From contig JBJFGR010000044.1 in NCBI GenBank assembly GCA_051892875.1, forward strand, positions 1-16,804: DNA of 16,804 bases, written 5' to 3'. Below the pieces are notes generated by a model. It was not told where the DNA came from, ran no database searches, and saw only the letters and a list, made by a program, of their open reading frames with translations. Source of the DNA: JBJFGR01 sp051892875. Its GTDB lineage: Bacteria; Pseudomonadota; Gammaproteobacteria; Enterobacterales; Succinivibrionaceae. The translations under genes were made by a program, and so were the position numbers. This document shows positions 6,891 to 14,830 of the stretch, one piece after another (positions within the stretch are counted from its first letter, which is position 1; each line of letters begins with the position of its first letter).

Positions 6891-9731
6891 TTAAATATTT
6901 ACAGATAAACCATCTGTATATTGAACCGTACTTTTATTTTCAGTCTTTGGAGTTGGTGGATAAATTGTTCCAATTCTTGCTGTAATAGGAACAACTGTAA
7001 AACCATATTCCGTCAATCTTTCTACTAAAATATCTGAAGTTTCTTTAACTTTTTGTAACGCTTCTAATCTTTCAGTTACAACATTTAATTTTACATCAGG
7101 CATTTTTAAAGAAGTTCTAACTTGTAATGGACCTAAATTAGGCAATTCGAAAAAGAAATTCAAACGCCATTCAATTTCACCATCATTAGGGTCTGAGTGT
7201 TCAACATTCAATCCCCCTTCTCTTCCTCCTTCATAAGACGGAGGTAAAGGAATAAATGGTAATGTACCAAAATCAGGATCTTGTTTTGAACTTAACTGTT
7301 GCATGCGTTCAATCTGTTGTAAGGTTTGATTTAACGCATTCTTTGACCATGAATGTTGATCACCTAGTGACATTTCTTTCAAAATTTGCTTAAAAGGTTC
7401 TGTTTTACTAAATTTATCTATGTTTTTTCCTAATTGTCTAAATCTTATTGACAATAGTAATAATGCCCATTGTTGCATTGATTTAGCTCTAGCACCAGTT
7501 GAACTTAAGGGAGCACTTATCAAACCTAACCATTCAGATACTGCTTGTAAATCACCTAAAGGATTAGTCATAGCTTGATGTATTGAATCCGCCATTTTTC
7601 TTACTTCAGGATTTATTGTTCCATCACTCATTATGGTACTCAGAGTGTTAACCATTTCATCCATTGAAACAGTCTTATACTCAATATTTTTTGCTGTTAA
7701 TTCAGGTTGGGGAGAATTTTTTAATTCATTTATTTCTCCATTCTGATTTACAGTAGCATTCTGAACAGGTTCTTGATTACTATTAGTTTTGCTAGTAAAA
7801 AAGTTGGTAATTTTTGAAAAAAATCCTTTTTTTACTGGATTTATTACTGTTTCTTTAACTCCTTCTTCAATTTTGTTATCTGCTATATTTTTATCTGACG
7901 GCGTTAACAATTCTTCATTTTCAGTTGTCGGATTTAATAATTCTTTTTTAGCTTCTTTTATAATTAATTCTTCATTATTCAATGGTATATCAAATTTTTG
8001 AGGCTTAGTACTAATTATATCGCTAACATCATCAACATCAGTATTTACGTTAGAAGTAGATAAAGGTGTATCTATTTGACTATCAACCACCTTTATATTT
8101 GGCATTGTATTTTCACTGTGAATATCTAAATCTACATCATCAACATCTATAACTTCATTATTATTATCAATTTTTACTAATTCTTCATCTTTTAATTCAT
8201 CAGCCTGCTTAAAAATTTCTTGCAGTTCTTTATCTAAAGCTTCAGAAGAAAGCTGTACATCGCCTTGGGATTGAACATTCTCATCTGTATCACTTAGCAA
8301 AGCTTTTGACCAATTATATACAGCATCTAATTGCTTAGGTACATTTACATTTTCTACTTCTTCTTCAACTTCCTTATCAAGTTGCTGAGGTAATGTTTCC
8401 TCCTCCGTATTTGAACTTACACTCAATTGATTAATTTGTTGACTAATCTTATCAAATAAACCACTTTGAACTGTTTTCGCAGCTACAGAAGATAACATCT
8501 TTGTTATCTGATCTTCATTTGTTAATTCTTTGTTAGTATTTCCTGATAATTGATTTTTATCATCATTAAATTCAAAATGCTCATACTCATTAACTAAATC
8601 TATATCTGAAGGAACTCCAGTTCCATTGTTCGGAATTTCTTTATCCATGGATTCAGCTACATTTTTAGCAATAGCCTCTCTTAATAAATTAGCATCTTTA
8701 GACAAATTATTGTCTGGAATATTGTTTTCATTTAAACTTTGAGCTAACTTATTAACTTCTTGTTCATGAATTACTTTTGCTAAAGTCTTTAAGGCATTAT
8801 CAGTTTCTAAATTTTGTTGATTCTGAGAATCTTGATTAATTAAATCTCTAGATGATGTCAATAAATGACCGTCTCTTGCTATAGTTGCCGCTTTATTTAT
8901 TAATTCACTTACTCTTTTAGCAATTTCAGCACTAGTTTCGTCTTCAAAATTCTGACTGTTTTTAGTAAAAAGATTTAAATAGGTATCTTCTTCAGGCATT
9001 TCATCAAGAGCGGTTTGAATAAAATCTGCCATCTGCATTTTTGCAACACTTGGTACAATAACTTCAGAAGCACCTTTTCCGATAACTGCCAAAACATCTG
9101 GCTGATTAGCTCTTATAAATTCGATTGTTGAACTTAGAAGTTTACTTAAAACTTGCTCCCCTTTAGGAGTGAGAACACCATCAGGTGGAAAAATATTTTC
9201 CTTTGCTAACTGTCTTGTTGTTGCAGGTGATATATTGTCTGATGTTGAAAGATTTACCACAACCTCACAAAGATAACGCATTAATGCCTTACCGACATCA
9301 TTACTTTCCTGAAAAATTTTAGGCAATGTATCACAGTAGCTTTGTAATTCAGTAACAGAATCACTAGTTTTTACTACTTTTATTCTACTTGTTAAATCGC
9401 TAGCAATTTTCTCTTGCAAATTTTCATCACGCAACACAACCTTAGATATCAAATCTAACAAAGGTTTTTCTTTAGGTGTTGGATTGGCATTTTCCGCACG
9501 TTCAGGCTCAGATGCCAAAGATGCAATATATCGTTGCAAAGTCGCCTGACTCTGTGCCATTTCATCAGAAAGTTTATGTTGCTCAGAGGTTAAGACACTT
9601 AAATAAGAATAAGTAGCACTAACATTTATTGTATTTCCTTTAATATTGGATAATGTACTGTTTTTATCACTACTCTTCGACACAAGAGTAACTGATTCCT
9701 TCTGTACTGAATTCAAATCTGTAGGATTCAT
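6891..9731 (-). CDS. Large FliK-like (hook-length-control domain) protein
   Basis: A 946-residue protein, more than twice the length of enteric FliK. The C-terminal 90 residues carry the FliK/Flg_hook signature: NFFFELPNLGPLQVRTSL at about 858-875, then a helix-rich stretch and LVERLTEYGFTVVPITARI, the pattern by which FliK contacts FlhB. Residues 1-300 are mixed helical; about 300-680 is an acidic, Asn/Glu/Asp/Ser-rich, probably disordered linker; 690-830 looks helical (QQWALLLLSIRFRQLG). There is no signal peptide or membrane span, as expected for a type III export substrate. The ATG at 9731 has AGGTG about 11 bases upstream. The next gene encodes the FlhB-domain partner, which supports the call. 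It need not be the canonical flagellar FliK: no hook or ring gene is nearby, and paralogues of this type occur outside flagellar clusters. Confidence 0.8.
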   Translation of the reverse strand: MNPTDLNSVQKESVTLVSKSSDKNSTLSNIKGNTINVSATYSYLSVLTSEQHKLSDEMAQSQATLQRYIASLASEPERAENANPTPKEKPLLDLISKVVLRDENLQEKIASDLTSRIKVVKTSDSVTELQSYCDTLPKIFQESNDVGKALMRYLCEVVVNLSTSDNISPATTRQLAKENIFPPDGVLTPKGEQVLSKLLSSTIEFIRANQPDVLAVIGKGASEVIVPSVAKMQMADFIQTALDEMPEEDTYLNLFTKNSQNFEDETSAEIAKRVSELINKAATIARDGHLLTSSRDLINQDSQNQQNLETDNALKTLAKVIHEQEVNKLAQSLNENNIPDNNLSKDANLLREAIAKNVAESMDKEIPNNGTGVPSDIDLVNEYEHFEFNDDKNQLSGNTNKELTNEDQITKMLSSVAAKTVQSGLFDKISQQINQLSVSSNTEEETLPQQLDKEVEEEVENVNVPKQLDAVYNWSKALLSDTDENVQSQGDVQLSSEALDKELQEIFKQADELKDEELVKIDNNNEVIDVDDVDLDIHSENTMPNIKVVDSQIDTPLSTSNVNTDVDDVSDIISTKPQKFDIPLNNEELIIKEAKKELLNPTTENEELLTPSDKNIADNKIEEGVKETVINPVKKGFFSKITNFFTSKTNSNQEPVQNATVNQNGEINELKNSPQPELTAKNIEYKTVSMDEMVNTLSTIMSDGTINPEVRKMADSIHQAMTNPLGDLQAVSEWLGLISAPLSSTGARAKSMQQWALLLLSIRFRQLGKNIDKFSKTEPFKQILKEMSLGDQHSWSKNALNQTLQQIERMQQLSSKQDPDFGTLPFIPLPPSYEGGREGGLNVEHSDPNDGEIEWRLNFFFELPNLGPLQVRTSLKMPDVKLNVVTERLEALQKVKETSDILVERLTEYGFTVVPITARIGTIYPPTPKTENKSTVQYTDGLSVNI
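7213..7252. repeat. Imperfect palindrome inside the FliK-like gene
   Basis: CCTCC (7225-7229) and GGAGG (7240-7244) flank a 10-base loop, with looser C/T-rich and A/G-rich extensions on each side. The run is noticeably richer in G/C than its surroundings and encodes PPSYEGGREGG, resembling the in-frame peptides left by small palindromic repeat elements in some bacterial genes. It sits in the linker just ahead of the C-terminal domain. Confidence 0.3.
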
Positions 9732-9885
9732 GAACGAATATACACCTATTTTTATACTACTTTCAATTCTTGACCTATTATTGTAGCAATTGTAACATAA
9801 GATAGTTATTTTAAAGAGATCTACTAGTTATCAATTAAAAATACCTTGTGATCTAATTAACAATTCTATTTTACGTATTATTTCC

Positions 9886-12240
9886 TCAAAATATATTTTT
9901 GAAAAAATTTGATGTTTTATCCATTGCATCGTTAAGTTTTTCACCAATATTCTCAAAAAAATCGCACTTTTTTCGCTGATCATTTTTTACCATATCTTTA
10001 CGTACTGGTAAACGAATATAGCTATTAACATCTACGCAAGATTCTGAATCCATAATATAACTTTTATCATTTTCAAATTTAAAATTCTCAAAAGTTATAC
10101 CTTCAGGCTTAGCAACTTCCAATGAGCGATAACCTCTCAAACTTATAAATTTATCATAAACTTTCAGAGAACCACTCGAACCCGTTAAACCTGTATTGGT
10201 ATTATCATCATAACCTGTCCAAATAGTAACTAATTCATCGTTATCAAAGCCACTAAACCATGAATCTCTAGAATCGTTTGATGTTCCAGTTTTACCAGCA
10301 AAAACACCATTATATTTATTTAAAATTTTTGCTGTACCTTGGGATGTAACAACTGTCATACCATATATTGTTAAATAAGCATTACGAGGATCTAACACTT
10401 GTTCACCGTCTAACTCTTTACTTCTGTTGTACAACTCCCCGTCATTATCTCTTACCAGTCTTACAACAGAGAGAGGTTTATAATACCCTTCTGTTGCAAT
10501 TGTTGAATATAATTGATTAACTTCTAAAGGTGTTAAACTAATACTCCCTAAAAGTAAACTTGGCACTGGATTAATATTTTGTTTTATACCCAATAAATGT
10601 AAGGTATCAACAACATTCTCAACCCTTATATCCATACCAACCCTAACCATAGGAACATTTCTAGAATTTGCAAAAGCTTGGTATAAAGGTATCCATCCCA
10701 AGAATTTATGATCAAAATTCTTAGGAGTCCATGACTGACCATTACGCAATTTAACAGTTACTTGTGAATCATGAACCATTGAACCCAAGTGCCATCCTTG
10801 ATTAAATGCAGCCAAATAGGCCACAGGTTTAATAAGAGAACCAATTTGTCTTCTAGCTCTAGTTACTCTATTTAATCCCGGAAAAGATGGATTACTGCTA
10901 CCTACAACCGCTAAAATTTCACTAGTACGCCAATTTGACACAACAACAGCCGTTTCTAAATTCTTTTTACGTTTTTTATTAAACTCAGCGAAAGTTGTTT
11001 TTACCGCATTGTTTGCTGCTAATTGAACTTGAGGATCTAAACTTGTAAAAATTACCAGCCCTCTGTGATCACCATAATTAGGTCCTAATCTTTGTGATAA
11101 TTCATCCTTTAGTAAACTTATATAACTAGGAACAGAAATAGGATTTGAAGTTCCTCTTTTTAATACATCTAACGGCTTTTTTAAATACTCTTTATAATTA
11201 CTTTCACTTATAATATTTGCATCACGCATCAAGCTTAAAACTAAATTTCTGCGCTCAAGTGCTTTTTTAGGATTTCTTCTAGGATCATAAAGAGATGGCC
11301 CTTTAATCATTCCTACCATTAATGCAATCTGATGAGGTTGCAATTCGCTTACAGGAATACCAAAGTAAAAATAGGAAGCCAATCCAAAACCATATACATC
11401 CCTAGCTCCATGTCCTAAATAAATTTCATTTAAATACATCTCTAAAATATCTTCTTTCGAAAAACGAGCGTCAACAACTAAAGACATAAAAATCTCTTTT
11501 ACTTTTCTGTCAATACTCTTTTCATTGGTTAAAAAATAATTTTTTACCAATTGCTGAGTTATGGTACTACCTCCCTGTACTCGTTTTCCAGCCTTTAAAT
11601 TAGCAACTAACGCTCTTCCTATTGCTAAAGGATTAACCCCGTAGTGATTATAATACTCTCTGTCTTCTACATAAATAATAGTATCTATTAAAGATTTTGG
11701 AACTTCATTTAATGATATAAGTATACGATCTTCTCTATTATTACCTATTCTTTCTAATAGAACAGGATCCATAACAACATAATCTATATCTTCCATAGTT
11801 GATGCATCTTGAATCCTTGAAATCCTTGATTTATTATCAAAAGTAAGTAACAAAGGTTTTACATCATTTTCACTAGATGTTGATTGAGCATCAAACTGAA
11901 AACTTCTTCTTATCACTACGATTTTAGATTTATTAGCACTTTCACCATATTCACCTGGATTTTTCGGTGAAGCAACCTTTCTATACTTCAGTAATTTTAA
12001 TTCATGGACAAACTGTTCATATGAAATCTTTTGATCTACTGTTAATTCTAATGGTCTACTATATACAATAGCAGGAATTACCCATTTTTCCCCCTTCAGT
12101 AATGGACTATTTGAAACCAATATAAAATAATACAAAATGATTAAACTAAAACAAACTAGTCCCACAATTGTTAACTTTAAAATGAAAACAAAAAATCTTC
12201 TTTTAGTACTTTTTGTATGTTTATTAGTCGAACTCTTCAT
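9886..12240 (-). CDS. mrcB: Penicillin-binding protein 1B (bifunctional murein synthase)
   Basis: Class A PBP that polymerises lipid II and cross-links peptidoglycan. From the ATG at 12240 it has 784 residues (E. coli 844). A basic cytoplasmic tail, one membrane segment at 15-42 and a UB2H-like region (about 60-150) precede the glycosyltransferase, with catalytic E192 in VEDREYYNHYGV, GGSTITQQLVKN at 223 and an EMYLNEIYLGHGA block. The transpeptidase has S468 in GSLIKP, SRN at 526-528 and KTGTSND at 650; all active-site motifs are intact. The UB2H-like part points to PBP1b rather than PBP1a. A GTG at 12270 would add ten residues; neither start has a Shine-Dalgarno sequence. It is divergent from dksA. 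The C-terminal extension (about 740-784) is charged and ends in a short aromatic stretch. Confidence 0.95.
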   Translation of the reverse strand: MKSSTNKHTKSTKRRFFVFILKLTIVGLVCFSLIILYYFILVSNSPLLKGEKWVIPAIVYSRPLELTVDQKISYEQFVHELKLLKYRKVASPKNPGEYGESANKSKIVVIRRSFQFDAQSTSSENDVKPLLLTFDNKSRISRIQDASTMEDIDYVVMDPVLLERIGNNREDRILISLNEVPKSLIDTIIYVEDREYYNHYGVNPLAIGRALVANLKAGKRVQGGSTITQQLVKNYFLTNEKSIDRKVKEIFMSLVVDARFSKEDILEMYLNEIYLGHGARDVYGFGLASYFYFGIPVSELQPHQIALMVGMIKGPSLYDPRRNPKKALERRNLVLSLMRDANIISESNYKEYLKKPLDVLKRGTSNPISVPSYISLLKDELSQRLGPNYGDHRGLVIFTSLDPQVQLAANNAVKTTFAEFNKKRKKNLETAVVVSNWRTSEILAVVGSSNPSFPGLNRVTRARRQIGSLIKPVAYLAAFNQGWHLGSMVHDSQVTVKLRNGQSWTPKNFDHKFLGWIPLYQAFANSRNVPMVRVGMDIRVENVVDTLHLLGIKQNINPVPSLLLGSISLTPLEVNQLYSTIATEGYYKPLSVVRLVRDNDGELYNRSKELDGEQVLDPRNAYLTIYGMTVVTSQGTAKILNKYNGVFAGKTGTSNDSRDSWFSGFDNDELVTIWTGYDDNTNTGLTGSSGSLKVYDKFISLRGYRSLEVAKPEGITFENFKFENDKSYIMDSESCVDVNSYIRLPVRKDMVKNDQRKKCDFFENIGEKLNDAMDKTSNFFKNIF

Positions 12241-12304
12241 ACGCACAACAGTTATTACAAAATTATCCACGAATTATTTTAAATTTAAACATTTAAACTA
12301 TCGC

Positions 12305-12310
12305 ATTATA
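12305..12310 (-). promoter_or_regulatory. Probable mrcB -10 element
   Basis: A perfect TATAAT on the minus strand, about 65 bases upstream of the mrcB ATG. No good -35 is found at 16-18 bases, so the promoter is provisional. Confidence 0.3.
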
Positions 12311-12436
12311 CATAAATCAAAATTAATTTTGGATAATTTTTAATGAGAATAGGTTTCAATAAAAGCCACAGTATTTGATCAAGATCTATATTTAAAATTT
12401 TTTTTCCTAAATATTTCATTCATCACACAAAAAATA

Positions 12437-12466
12437 TTACAAAAGTTCTATCCTTTTCTTTATAAT
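12437..12466 (+). promoter_or_regulatory. Possible dksA-gluQRS promoter
   Basis: TTACAA (12437-12442), 18 bases, then a perfect TATAAT (12461-12466). This gives a leader of roughly 90 bases. Another TATAAT at 12539-12544 is too close to the ribosome binding site (12549-12556) to serve well. Confidence 0.3.
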
Positions 12467-12562
12467 TAAACGATTTTTAGTGGATATGGAATAATTTACC
12501 TAGATTTTGGGATTACTTATTTCATATTGTAAGTTTATTATAATCCGAAAGGGGAGAAGACT

Positions 12563-13018
12563 ATGAGTGACAACCAAACTTCAGTTGATAAATTGGGTCC
12601 TCTGGCCATTGCAGGAGTAACACCTTACCAAGTTAAACCTGGTGAAGAATACATGAATGAAAAACAGAAGGCTCACTTCCGTAAAATTCTAGAAGCGTGG
12701 AGAGATCAATTAAGAAGTGAAGTGAATCATACTGTAGATCACATGAATGATGAAACAACCAACTTTCCAGATCCTATTGATAGAGCATCTCAAGAAGAAG
12801 ATTTTTCATTAGAGCTTCGCATTCGTGATCGTGAAAGAAAATTAATTAAAAAGATTGAAAAAACTATCAACAAAATAGATAGTGATGATTTTGGTTATTG
12901 TTCAGATTGTGGCGAAGAAATAGGTATCAAACGCCTAGAAGCTCGCCCAACCGCAGATCTTTGTATTAATTGTAAAAATTTAGCAGAAATTCGTGAAAAA
13001 CAATTAAATGGATCTTAA
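12563..13018 (+). CDS. dksA: RNA polymerase-binding transcription factor DksA
   Basis: Binds the secondary channel of RNA polymerase and, with ppGpp, shifts transcription away from rRNA genes in the stringent response. Its 151 residues equal the E. coli length. The coiled-coil tip carries D70 and D73 in DPIDRASQEED, the acidic pair essential for function. The C-terminal zinc finger has C113, C116, C134 and C137 (CSDC, CINC), so this is the classic four-cysteine form rather than a zinc-free paralogue. AAGGGGAG about six bases before the ATG is one of the strongest ribosome binding sites in the window, in keeping with an abundant protein. The stop overlaps the gluQRS start by 11 bases, the conserved dksA-gluQRS pairing of gammaproteobacteria. 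Confidence 0.98.
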   Translation: MSDNQTSVDKLGPLAIAGVTPYQVKPGEEYMNEKQKAHFRKILEAWRDQLRSEVNHTVDHMNDETTNFPDPIDRASQEEDFSLELRIRDRERKLIKKIEKTINKIDSDDFGYCSDCGEEIGIKRLEARPTADLCINCKNLAEIREKQLNGS

Positions 13019-13952
13019 TCCATATCACTGCTATCGTGGTAGATTTGCTCCAACTCCCAGTGGTGAACTACACTTCGGCTCGCTAGTGGCCGCTGTGGGA
13101 AGTTTCTTAAGAGCCAAAAGTCAAAAAGGCCTTTGGCTCTTACGTATAGAAGATATAGACTCTACTAGGTGTAAATCATCATACACAACATCTATCCTTA
13201 AAACTTTAGAGGCTTTTGGTCTCCATTGGGATGGTAATATTACTTATCAAAGCCAAAGATTAGATATTTATCAATCTGTTCTAAATAAATTATTTTTAGA
13301 AAATTATACTTATTATTGTAACTGTACAAGAGCTTTAATAAAAACACAAAATGGAATACACAATGATCAATATTGCAGAGCTCAAACTTTAAAACATAAT
13401 TTAAACCCAAAACTAAATCAATCACCAGAAAATTACAACATAAGGTTTTTAAACAACTGTTGTGTTTCTGCTTTTAAAGATGAAATTCATGGTCAAATAT
13501 TTAATAATCAGTACACATCAGACTTTATTTTAAAAAGAAAAGATGGACTGTTTGCTTATAATTTTGTATGTGTTTACGATGACCTAGATAGTAAAATTAC
13601 TGAAATTGTTCGAGGTAATGATCTTTTAACTCAAACCTTTAATCAAATATCATTAACAAAAACTCTTCAAGATAATAATCTTGTTAGTTTTAAAGAACAA
13701 CATAACTATCTTCATTTACCTCTAGCACTTGAAAATAATTACCAAAAATACTCTAAACAAAATCATGCTACCCCTCTAGATTTACAAAAAATTCCAGAAT
13801 TATTAGTCAAAGCATTTGAATTTTTAGGTATTAAAATAACCCCTGATGATAAAAAAGAACTTCTTCATCTATCTCCATTTAAAATCTTGAAATATGGCAC
13901 AGAGAAATTCAATATAAATAATATACCTAAAAATAATAAAATTATAATTTAG
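13008..13952 (+). CDS. gluQRS: Glutamyl-Q tRNA(Asp) synthetase
   Basis: A truncated glutamyl-tRNA synthetase paralogue that attaches glutamate to queuosine at position 34 of tRNA-Asp instead of charging a tRNA end. It has 314 residues and lacks the anticodon-binding domain, as expected. GRFAPTPSGELHFGSL (11-26) contains the HIGH equivalent, and KYSKQNHA at 247-254 replaces KMSKS. Zinc ligands C104, C106 and C123 are present. The fourth, a Tyr four residues before the last Cys in the E. coli protein, is not in register here (GIHNDQYC), so H118 or Y122 may take its place. The start lies inside the end of dksA, favouring coupled translation. The 3' end overlaps the convergent ttcA by 11 bases. 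The C-terminal tail is short and Asn/Lys-rich. Activity presumes queuosine-modified tRNA in the host. Confidence 0.95.
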   Translation: MDLNPYHCYRGRFAPTPSGELHFGSLVAAVGSFLRAKSQKGLWLLRIEDIDSTRCKSSYTTSILKTLEAFGLHWDGNITYQSQRLDIYQSVLNKLFLENYTYYCNCTRALIKTQNGIHNDQYCRAQTLKHNLNPKLNQSPENYNIRFLNNCCVSAFKDEIHGQIFNNQYTSDFILKRKDGLFAYNFVCVYDDLDSKITEIVRGNDLLTQTFNQISLTKTLQDNNLVSFKEQHNYLHLPLALENNYQKYSKQNHATPLDLQKIPELLVKAFEFLGIKITPDDKKELLHLSPFKILKYGTEKFNINNIPKNNKIII

Positions 13953-14727
13953 AAATATCTAGTAAATGACTTAAAGAAATATCTTTTAATGCTTTAAACA
14001 TTATTTCACTTCTTCCATGGTATTTTTTATCCCACTGTTTTATCATTTCTTTAATTTCGCCACGCATTTTGTTTTCACCTAAGCTACACATTGATTTTGG
14101 TAATATTGGATAATTCTTCATTGAACTTAATTTAATCATATCCTTTTCACGGCAATATGCTAAAGGTCGAATTACAATATTTGCTCCATCATCTGTAAAT
14201 AATTTAGGTGGCATTGCTTTTAATTTACCTGCATAGAATAAATTTAAAAAGAAAGTTTCCAATATATCGTCAGCATGATGACCAAGAGCAATTTTATTAA
14301 TTTTTAGTTCTTTAGCAAAGCGATATAGAATCCCACGACGAAGTCTAGAACAAAGTGAACAAATATTTTTTCCGTCAGGTATTTTTTTTAAAATTAGATC
14401 ATATATATTTTCTTTGATTATATGGTATTCTAAACCTGTGGATTTTAAATAATCTTCAACAACCCCCTTGGGATAATTTGGAAAATTTGCTTCTAAATGA
14501 ACTGGAATCAATTCAAAATCAACAGGAGCACTTCTTCTTAAACTTTGGAGAACATCTAACAACACATAACTATCTTTCCCACCAGACATGCAGACCATAA
14601 TCCTATCGCCATCATCAATCATTTTATAATCTGCTATAGCTTTTCCTGTGGCGTGACGAATTCTCTTCATTAATTTATTTTGGTTATAGATTTGTTTTTT
14701 TGATATTTCTTCATCTAGAGATGACAT
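13942..14727 (-). CDS. ttcA: tRNA 2-thiocytidine(32) synthetase TtcA
   Basis: An iron-sulfur enzyme that thiolates cytidine 32 in some tRNAs using ATP. Its 261 residues fall within the family's lower range (E. coli 311). The PP-loop SGGKDS (48-53) activates the target base. C123 and C126 (CSLC), with C214 (KSMCSLGE), are the expected cluster ligands. GHHADDILETF is another family signature. AGGA lies seven bases before the ATG at 14727, and a minus-strand TATAAT lies at 14769-14774 without a clear -35. The gene converges on gluQRS and the two overlap by 11 bases, leaving no room for a terminator between them, so each probably ends inside the other. Both act on tRNA, but they are transcribed in opposite directions. 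Confidence 0.96.
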   Translation of the reverse strand: MSSLDEEISKKQIYNQNKLMKRIRHATGKAIADYKMIDDGDRIMVCMSGGKDSYVLLDVLQSLRRSAPVDFELIPVHLEANFPNYPKGVVEDYLKSTGLEYHIIKENIYDLILKKIPDGKNICSLCSRLRRGILYRFAKELKINKIALGHHADDILETFFLNLFYAGKLKAMPPKLFTDDGANIVIRPLAYCREKDMIKLSSMKNYPILPKSMCSLGENKMRGEIKEMIKQWDKKYHGRSEIMFKALKDISLSHLLDISKL

Positions 14728-14792
14728 AGATTATTCCTATTTGTTATATAAGTTATTTAATATGATTCATTATAACAACTACTATTAATTGA

Positions 14793-14816
14793 ATAAAGCC
14801 TCCGAGGAGGCTTTAT
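14793..14816 (-). terminator. Intrinsic terminator after the amylase gene
   Basis: Minus-strand stem ATAAAGCCTC / GAGGCTTTAT around a 4-base loop, the most stable hairpin in the window, followed by TCAATTAA. It lies 15 bases after the amylase stop and before the ttcA promoter, so it insulates the two same-strand genes. The T-tract is partly inside the stem. Confidence 0.75.
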
Positions 14817-14830
14817 AAAATCAAATTATG

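Larger units (their letters stand above)
12241..12562. other. Divergent mrcB / dksA intergenic region
   Basis: About 320 bases between the mrcB and dksA starts. It holds the two divergent promoters described separately, plus AT-rich runs such as an A4T8 tract near 12395. I find no ORF with a ribosome binding site and no convincing riboswitch or attenuator. Confidence 0.5.

Noticed and set aside
7789..8001. 70-codon plus-strand frame inside the FliK-like gene
   Set aside because: Antisense to the acidic linker, no ribosome binding site, hydrophobic composition expected from reading Asn/Glu/Lys codons in reverse.
12137..12343. 68-codon plus-strand frame over the start of mrcB
   Set aside because: Antisense to the well-supported membrane segment of PBP1b, with no ribosome binding site; the apparent basic/hydrophobic peptide is a strand shadow.
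12539..12544. TATAAT as the dksA -10 element
   Set aside because: It would start transcription within the ribosome binding site, leaving almost no leader; the TATAAT at 12461 is better placed.
13240..13425. 61-codon minus-strand frame inside gluQRS
   Set aside because: No start signals, and wholly inside a conserved gene on the other strand.
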